Origin: Corella eumyota
Taxonomy: Eukaryota; Chordata; Ascidiacea; Phlebobranchia; Corellidae
Length of the DNA stretch: 64,000 nucleotides
NCBI GenBank assembly: GCA_963082875.1
Contig: OY720103.1
Span: 1,612,001 to 1,676,000 of the forward strand
Direction: 5' to 3'
Made by a program: the position numbers and the translations under genes. Under the pieces are notes generated by a model. That model had not been told where the DNA came from. It saw only the letters and a list, made by a program, of their open reading frames with translations, and did not search any database. Every line of letters begins with the position of its first letter. The first letter of the stretch is position 1. Below, one piece after another: positions 36,201 through 45,000 of this stretch.

Positions 36201-39200
36201 CAGTGTATCTGTTAAGTTCTTCATCTGTTTGTGTAATACTTTTGATCCATGGCGCAATCGTACCCATAAAAAAAATATTTCTCATGTGCAAAGCCCATAT
36301 TTGTACGCACGTGAAGAAAAAGAATTTGGTGCGAATACATGAAAACAAAGAAGGGATTTTAGCCTCGGGCGTTACTGTGGCTACATCTTTATCGTTTGGG
36401 GTCAAACCTTCTTCCTCGGCTTCCACCCTTCCTTCCGTACTTTGGGAGCAGAGTGTTTGAATTCCGTATTTGTAATCCTTCGGTGGTTGTATCGGAATAT
36501 GCATTCGCGGTGTCAGGAATAATGTGATAAACACGCTCGGGATGCCGACAAAGGAAAACGCGTAAAAAATTTTGTGGAACGATATCCCAGATCTATGAGC
36601 CTGTAAGACGATCCAAAACGTCGTGGCTGATGATAAAAACACACCAGTGAATACTGACACCAAAGTTGACTTGATTTTAGGAAAAAGACTTGCATACTGT
36701 ATGCTTGAAATATAATAATACGATCCACCTGCAGCAAGAATGACAGCTCCTAGAAATATAATCCAAGACTGTTCGCTTGTCGAAGTGGCCACAACCAAAC
36801 AGCCTGTTGTATAGAGAACGATACCAATAGCTCTTGAAATCCAAGTCCCGAGCTTATTGAACATGAGCCCGTTGAAGAACGACCCACCTAGTATGGCACC
36901 AATTATAACAGAATAAATAAGGCTGAAAATTTCGTCTTGATTGGCACAAGTTGGACTTTCTGGTGTTGTCTGATTGCCCGTGGTGTTTAATATCATTTCT
37001 TCTGTAGTGGTGTTGTATACAGTCCCATTTTCACACAGATAACTGTAATACCCTTCATCTTCTAACACAAATGTAAGTAAGGGCCACCCGATCACCATGC
37101 CGCCAAAAATGCTTTCAAAGCAGGCAGCAACAACACTTAAAACATGCTGAATCCTCATATTAAGTTTTATTATAATTCACTTTAAATTAAATCTGCAAAA
37201 TATAACCAGCATCGTTTAAGTAAATAGTATAGACATGTGTACCACGAATAACCAAAGCTTATGTTTATTTTTCGAAAAACAAGCCAAACTAGATTTATTT
37301 GATAAATAAAATATGGTTCGAAATTGTTTGATTTTTTTTATAAATATAATTTATTTAGTAGGTTTATTAATTAAATTATAAATTTAAATATGAACTTTTT
37401 TATATTTAAACCTAATTTTAACAAGCGAACACGCACTCATTGATATTGTAATATAAAAGTAAACTAAATTTAAAAGCAAAATACCGATCTTAATTTTTTA
37501 GTAATCAAACAAGTATTAAAATACAATAATAACAAAACAATTAAAACGAAAATTTTACACATTGTTTACTTATATTTTAACATTTTACTTAAATTTTCAA
37601 CCAATATTTTTTACTTTAATGGACAGCGAAAAGGACGATTTTTGACGGCGACCAGAACGCTATTAAATTATTCAAGCGTTAAACTCAGACTGATTCGTTA
37701 TTTTATAAAAAAACTAAAATAATGATTAAACGATATTTAGCTAGAGTTAAATCTTCATTTTAAATAGCAACATACAAAATAATAATACCAACAACATATT
37801 AAAATTTCAGCAAATTTAATCTTTAAATTTTAATAATAAAATATATTAATTAGTAATTAGTGACATTTAAATGTCGTTAATAGGAGGTTTGCGATTCGTT
37901 GGGATAATAACAAACATACTAAAAATTTAGAACTTTTAGTTTTAAAGAACAAAAGTTATCGTCTTTCAAAATTTGTCAAATAAGAATAAAAACAACTAGA
38001 TTTATTTGATAAATAAAATATGGTTCGAAATCGTTTGATTCTTCTTTATAAATATAATTTATTTAGTAGGTTTATTAAATAAATTATAAATTTAAATATT
38101 AACTTTTTTTAATTTAAACCTAATTTTAACAAACGAACACGCATTCATTGATATTGTAATATAAAAGTAAACTAAATTTAAAAGCAAAATACCGTTTTTA
38201 ATTTTTGGTAATCAAACGAGTATTAAAATATAATAATAACAAAACAATTAAAAAAAAATTTTTACACATTTTCTACTTATACTTAAACATTTTACTTAAA
38301 TTTTCAACCAATATATTTTACTTTAATGGACAGCGAAAAGGACGATTTTTGACGGCGACCAGAACGCTATTAAATTATTCAAGCGTTAAACTCACACTGA
38401 TTCGTTATTTTATAAAAAAACTAAAATAATGATTAAATAATATTTAGCTAGAGTTAAATCTTCATTTTAAATAGCAACATACAAAATAATAATACCAACA
38501 ATATATTAAAATTTCAGAAAATTTAATCTTTAAATTTTAATAATAAAATATATTAATTAGTAATTAGTGACATTTAAATTTCGTAAATAGGAGGTTTGCG
38601 ATTCGTTGGGATAATAACAAACATACTAAAAATTTAGAACTTTTACTTTTAAAGAACAAAAGTTATTGTCTTTCAAAATTTGTCAAATAAGAATAAAAAC
38701 AACTAGATTTATTTGATAAATAAAATATGGTTCGAAATTATTTGATTCTTTTTTATAAATATAATTTATTTAGTAGGTTTATTAATTAAATTATAAATTT
38801 AAATATAAACTTTTGTATATTTAAACCTAATTTTAACAAGCGAACACGCACTTATTGATATTGTAATATAAAAGTAAACTAAATTTAAAAGCAAAATACC
38901 GATCTTAATTTTTTAGTAATCAAACAAGTATTAAAATATAATAATAACAAAACAATTAAAACAAAAATTTTACACATTTTTTACTTATATTTTAACATTT
39001 TACTTAAATTTTCAACCAATATTTTTTACTTTAATGGACAGCGAAAAGGACGATTTTTGACGGCGACCAGAACGCTATTAAATTATTCAAGCGTTAAACT
39101 CACACTGATTCATTATTTTATAAAAAACAAAAATAATGATTAAACGATATTTAGCTAGAGTTAAATCTTCATTTTAAATAGCAACATACAAAATAATAAT

Positions 39201-41976
39201 ACCAACAACATATTAAAATTTCAGCAAATTTAATCTTTAAATTTTAATAATAAAATATATTAATTAGTAATTAGTGATAATTAAATGTCGTTAATAGGAG
39301 GTTTGCGATTCGTTGGGATAATAACAAACATACTAAAAATTCAGAACTTTTAGTTTTAAAGAACAAAAGTTATCGTCTTTCAAAATTCGTCAAATAAGAA
39401 TAAAAACAACTAGATTTATTTGATAAATAAAATATGGTTCGAAATTGTTTGATTTTTTTTATAAATATAATTTATTTAGTAGGTTTATTAATTAAACTAG
39501 ATTTAAACAAAAAAACTTATTAGGTAATCGCAAATGGAGCACGAACCACGGGATAGAGTTTTTAACGACGCTCACAGGAATTTACAGCGCAAAACAATAA
39601 AAAACGGATTCAGTCTTGACGCCGTAAAAATTTTCAGAAGAAAAGAAACCATTAAACAAAGATTAAATAAAGCGTGACCAACGCAATAAAGACCACGCAT
39701 AGGAAGTTAGAGCCTAGAACAATAGAAATAAAACTAGTCCAGTCCCGTGACCTTAAAATTCAAAAAAGATTAAACTTATTAAACAAGAGAAAATAGAGCA
39801 TAACCAGTGCCATACAAATTTGTTAAACCAAAACATAAATGCATTTTTTGCATTAAACCTCGTAATATAACTATGTAATGAATGTTATTTGCAAAATAAT
39901 ATAAGGATTAAAAAAAGGATTTATTATTTGTGTCATAATATTTAATCGATAAAAATGTAAAAACCAAATATTGATTTGATTTTTAATAAAAAACAAGCAT
40001 TTAATATTTAATAAATTAATAATAAGTAATCAGTGATAAACTATTTAATAATTAAAGTAGTATTAAAGTAAAATTAACAAAAAAATGTAAGTTTTCACAC
40101 ATTTTTAGAGTTTTTATGTTATGATACGCAAGTAAACAAAATTTGAGAACGAACATCGATATCTAATTTTTATGGTAAATACTTTGACCTATATTTTGGA
40201 CTTCGTGGGTCTGATTGGAATTACGTTAACAATGGTGGTTACTGTTATGCGATAGGAACTTTACAAATACTACTATAACGTTTATAAACCCGTGAGTTTC
40301 TCTCAGAATTAAATATTTTATCCTTATTATTTTGAAAATAAAAAACAAATAATATGGTTAAAATATTCAATTTTACTTTAATGGACAGCGAAAAGGACGT
40401 TTTTTGACGGCGACCAGAACGCTATTAAATTATTCAAGCGTTAAACTCACACTAATTCATTATTTTATAAAAAAAACAAAAATAATGATTAAACGATATT
40501 TAGCTAGAGTTAAATCTTCATTTTAAATAGCAACATACAAAATAATAATACCAACAATATATTAAAATTTCAGCAAATTTAATCTTTAAATTTTAATAAT
40601 AAAATATATTAATTAGTAATTAGTGATAATTAAATGTCGTTAATAGGAGGTTTGCGATTCGTTGGGATAATAACAAACATACTAAAAATTTAGAACTTTT
40701 AGTTTTAAAGAACAAAAGTTATCGTCTTTCAAAATTCGTCAAATAAGAATAAAAACAATTAAACGAGTATTAAAATATAATAATAACAAAACAATTAAAA
40801 AAAAATTTTACACATTTTTGACTTATCCTTTAACATTTGACTTAAATTTTTAACCAATATTTTTTACTTCAATTGACAGCGAAAAGGACGATTTTTGACG
40901 GCGACCAGAACGCTATTAAATTATTCAAGCGTTAAACTCACACTGATTCGTTATTTTATAAAAAAACTAAAATAATGATTAAACGATATTTAGCTAGAGT
41001 TAAATCTTCATTTTAAACAGCAACATACAAAATAATAATACCTACAACATATTAAAATTTCAGAAAATTTAATCTTTAAATTTTAATAATAAAATATATT
41101 AATTAGTAATTAGTGACATTTAAATGTCGTTAATAGGAGGTTTGCGATTCGTTGGGATAATAACAAACATACTAAAAATTTAGAACTTTTAGTTTTAAAG
41201 AACAAAAGTTATCGTCTTTCAAAATTTGTCAAATAAGAATAAAAACAATAATAATAATAATAATAATAAATATAATGACAATAACAATATGTTTCGAAAT
41301 CTAAGATTTCGAACCATAATAATAATAAATATAATGACAATAACAATATGTTTCGAAATCTAAGATTTCGAACCATAATAATAATAAATATAATGACAAT
41401 AACAATATGTTTCGAAATCTAAGATTTCGAACCATAATAATAACTAGATTTATTTGATAAATAAAACATGGTTCGAAATTATTTGATTATTTTTAACATA
41501 AAATTTTATAAATAAAAAATATATCCGTAAACATTAACTAAGAATATTGCATACCTTTGATTTTTTATTAACAAACCAGCATTTAATATAACAAACAAAC
41601 AAGAATTATTTTTTAATTATCTTCAAATTTTAAATATAATAAGATATAACCGACCAAAATTTAAAAACCTAATATCAATCTTTAAATTTGAATAAACAAA
41701 CACCCATTAATTAGTAATTAGTGATAAAAATTGTAATTCATTTTTGAGTTAGTAATATCATGATATACAATTGACCAAGATTTAAAAAATTAATAACAAT
41801 CTTTAAATTTTAATAAACAAACACCTATTAATTAGTAATTAGTGATAATTAAATGTCGTAAATAGGAGGTTTGCGATTCGTTGGGATAATAACAAACATA
41901 CTAAAATTTTAGAACTTTTTGTTTTAAAGAACAAAAGTTATCGTCTTTCAAAATTCTGACTAGAAAGAATAAAAAC

Positions 41977-42011
<35 letters not shown>

Positions 42012-45000
42012 CACTGACAATAACAATATGTTTCGAAATCTAAGATTTCGAACCATAATAATAATAATAAATATAATGACAATAACAATATGTTTCGAAA
42101 TCTAAGATTTCGAACCATAATAAGACTTTACTTTAACATTTAGATAAGGCCGATCGCAGCTTGCAAACGCTTATATCCCCGCTATTACCTAAGTTATGTG
42201 TCGCTCGTATATATAAACAAGATATTAATTTAGCCGCGAGGTATGTTAATGTTTATTTAAGCGCTATACCGGACTTGAAATCTTTTTGCAGCTTACTTTT
42301 TCACGTTTAAAACTAAATTACACCGTATTATAAAAAAGATTTTTCACTTGACTGAATCTCTATACAAAATCATATACAGAAAGTCTAAACAAATGCTATT
42401 AGGCGACTTTCCCACACTTTAACTTACTCTAAGTGATAACAGATCTAATAAAGCCTTTACATGCTAAATTCTGCGGAAAATGAGCTGTTGAAAGTCAAAT
42501 TCTAAAAAGTTAGGCAACTCCTGTGGGCAGTTGTGTTTTAGCAAACTTGTGCTAAGCGTTCTGAGAAAACAAACTGTCGACAGGTTTTATATAGAAGCAG
42601 ACGGTGGTCATTTTCTCTTTATATCGATTATTTTTTTCCAAATCGCTTTGCGAAACGCCGTATGCTCAAACTTAATATTCAAAAAAACTCTTTCACGATC
42701 TAGCTTTAATAATGACACGACAATTTTCCTATTCACTGCTTAATTTCAAAGCGAATATTACAAGCATTTACACATAATTAGTGGGGAATTGTTATGCTTA
42801 AGTTCACATAAATGTCTAAGGACTTTAAACGCTTATACTAACCTTACAACATACGCGAGAACCAGCACGTATTAGGCTACCGCCCTTGTCTATAAGGTTA
42901 AGTGATGTTTTATCGATTCAAGTGGCATCATAAAGAAACAGAGTGACGAAATCGTTGGTAACCGGATATGCTGATGCTATAAGTATACGATATTTGATAG
43001 GTTATACTTAATACACAATGAAAAGACTTATCTAAAATGATCGAAGGCATTTAGCTGTAAAGCACTTTAATTTGTGGGTTTTTATACAATAAGCGTGTTA
43101 TGAAATTTAACATAATAGTTTAGCGTGTTAAACTAACTGAATTTTAAGACCAATAACACATCATTTTTTATATAATAAATTATTCTTATGGTAGAAATGT
43201 TGCCAGATGAAATGATTTAAATATCATTCGGCAGACTTTTAAATGGTTGCAGCCGTCTGGCACGATTTAATTACCATAAATTTAATTACAAATTGCGGGT
43301 AAATTTCAGTAATTCATTCCACACAACTTCCTGTTGTTTGACCTCTTGAATATTTTCCAACAGGTAAGCGAGAATCAAAGAGTATTCTGACATGGCTCGA
43401 CCTAGCTATGAATGTTCCCATTCCAATAAACATCGCCAAAGAACTGGAAGAGTTAAAAGAAACGACTTGCGTGATAGTGGGTTGCTTTCCAGGAGTAAGT
43501 ATACCAGATTAAATGGTGATTAAGTAAGCGTAAACAGCCAATTCTAAGGCTTTATATAACAAAGTTTTATGTAAGTTAAAGCCCGCTGTAACAACTACAG
43601 TGTAATGTTATATAAACCATCACCTGCTTAATAGCAAGTTGTATCATTTTACTGAAAAAACACCTGTGTATGTATCATGTGAAGCCTACACACTTCAATT
43701 GCTTTTGTCTGTGGGTATGATTCTGTAACATTTGTGGTTTTATATTCTTAGAAATCACCACAGGATGCATATGATAACTTCTACAAGGCGAGCGAATATT
43801 TTGTGTACAACCCCCGCATGACTTTACCCAGATTTGCGATCGTGACGTCAGCCAGTTTGGGTCGAAGTTTGGGACTGGTCAGCGGAACAGTTTGCGTCTT
43901 TAAAAAGGTAATTGCGGATCAAATCGGGGTCATATTACAACCATTACCGAGGGAGAAAAGAATGCTAGGATATTCGACATTTAAAAGGGTTTAAATAAAG
44001 TAATAACTAGGGGTTAAAACTACGTGAAAAATTATCTTATTTTTAAATGGTTTTGCGTATTTTTCTTAAACACCGAAAAGTTAAATGAGAAAATAAAAAT
44101 GAATTTTGGGTTATCCGCTTCCCGTGACCTTTATGAACGTTACATAATAACGTGGCTAGTCTTAAAAACATGTTTAACATCACAGGAAATGGGGTAAATT
44201 ACACTCATAATCTATCCCAATGACGTAATGTTGTAGGAAAGGCTGGCAATTATTAATAATGGCAGGGGCAAACAATAAGATTACTTGCAGGAGTCGATGA
44301 AAGATTTATCACATAAAAAAAGGCATTTACTTATATTAAAACCTTGTTATTATTTTTAGTTTGAGGACAATGCAAAGGCTGTGTACAAGGGCGATGTGAA
44401 CGATCTTAAAAAGTTGTTGCAGTTTATCGAATTCGAGACCGAACCTATTGTGATGAAGCACAGCGAACATGATGTAAGTATATGACTCGTATTAACACAT
44501 AATAATCCACCTACACAGGCAGTTTATGAACACCTGTTGTGAGCCGCCTATTATACTATATTAGTCCCACAAAGTTAGCATTATGGTCTGTGAGTAATAA
44601 AAATTTACATTTGACCTGATCTTGATTTATAGACTGGAACGCCAATAGCGCGAATTGTAACTTTTTTCGGCTTTGAGGAGAAAATATTACGTCGTACTAA
44701 CCCAAACAAACGCGAAATCTAATCCTTATTTAGTAACATTGATCGAAGCGCATCAGTTGCAGTCATATTAACATACATACGTCAGTATTTTTAAAATATG
44801 CGCCAACGGTTCACATACAAACACAAGGTTATTTATTTATACAACCACATTCGATAACTGCTTAGTTGTATATACATTTTCAACCTCCAATCCAACCACA
44901 ACATATGGTTGTATCAGCTAATTTTATATTTATATTTAAGATTAAAGTATTGGTTGTTTCTTGGTTGTTTTATATCAAAACCATAGACGTACGTGATAGT

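Noticed and set aside
36095-36460. Plus-strand open frame of 121 codons opposite the second SLC43-type gene.
   Set aside because: It is the antisense shadow of conserved transporter coding sequence, with no family resemblance of its own.
41293-41445. GGTTCGAAATC (minus strand) resembles a tRNA B-box, suggesting a tRNA-derived SINE.
   Set aside because: There is no A-box at the right distance and no cloverleaf; the match is part of a longer palindrome.
37289-42121. Retroelement or virus-derived origin for the intronic repeats.
   Set aside because: No terminal repeats of LTR type, primer site, polymerase, capsid or transposase-like reading frame could be recognised.
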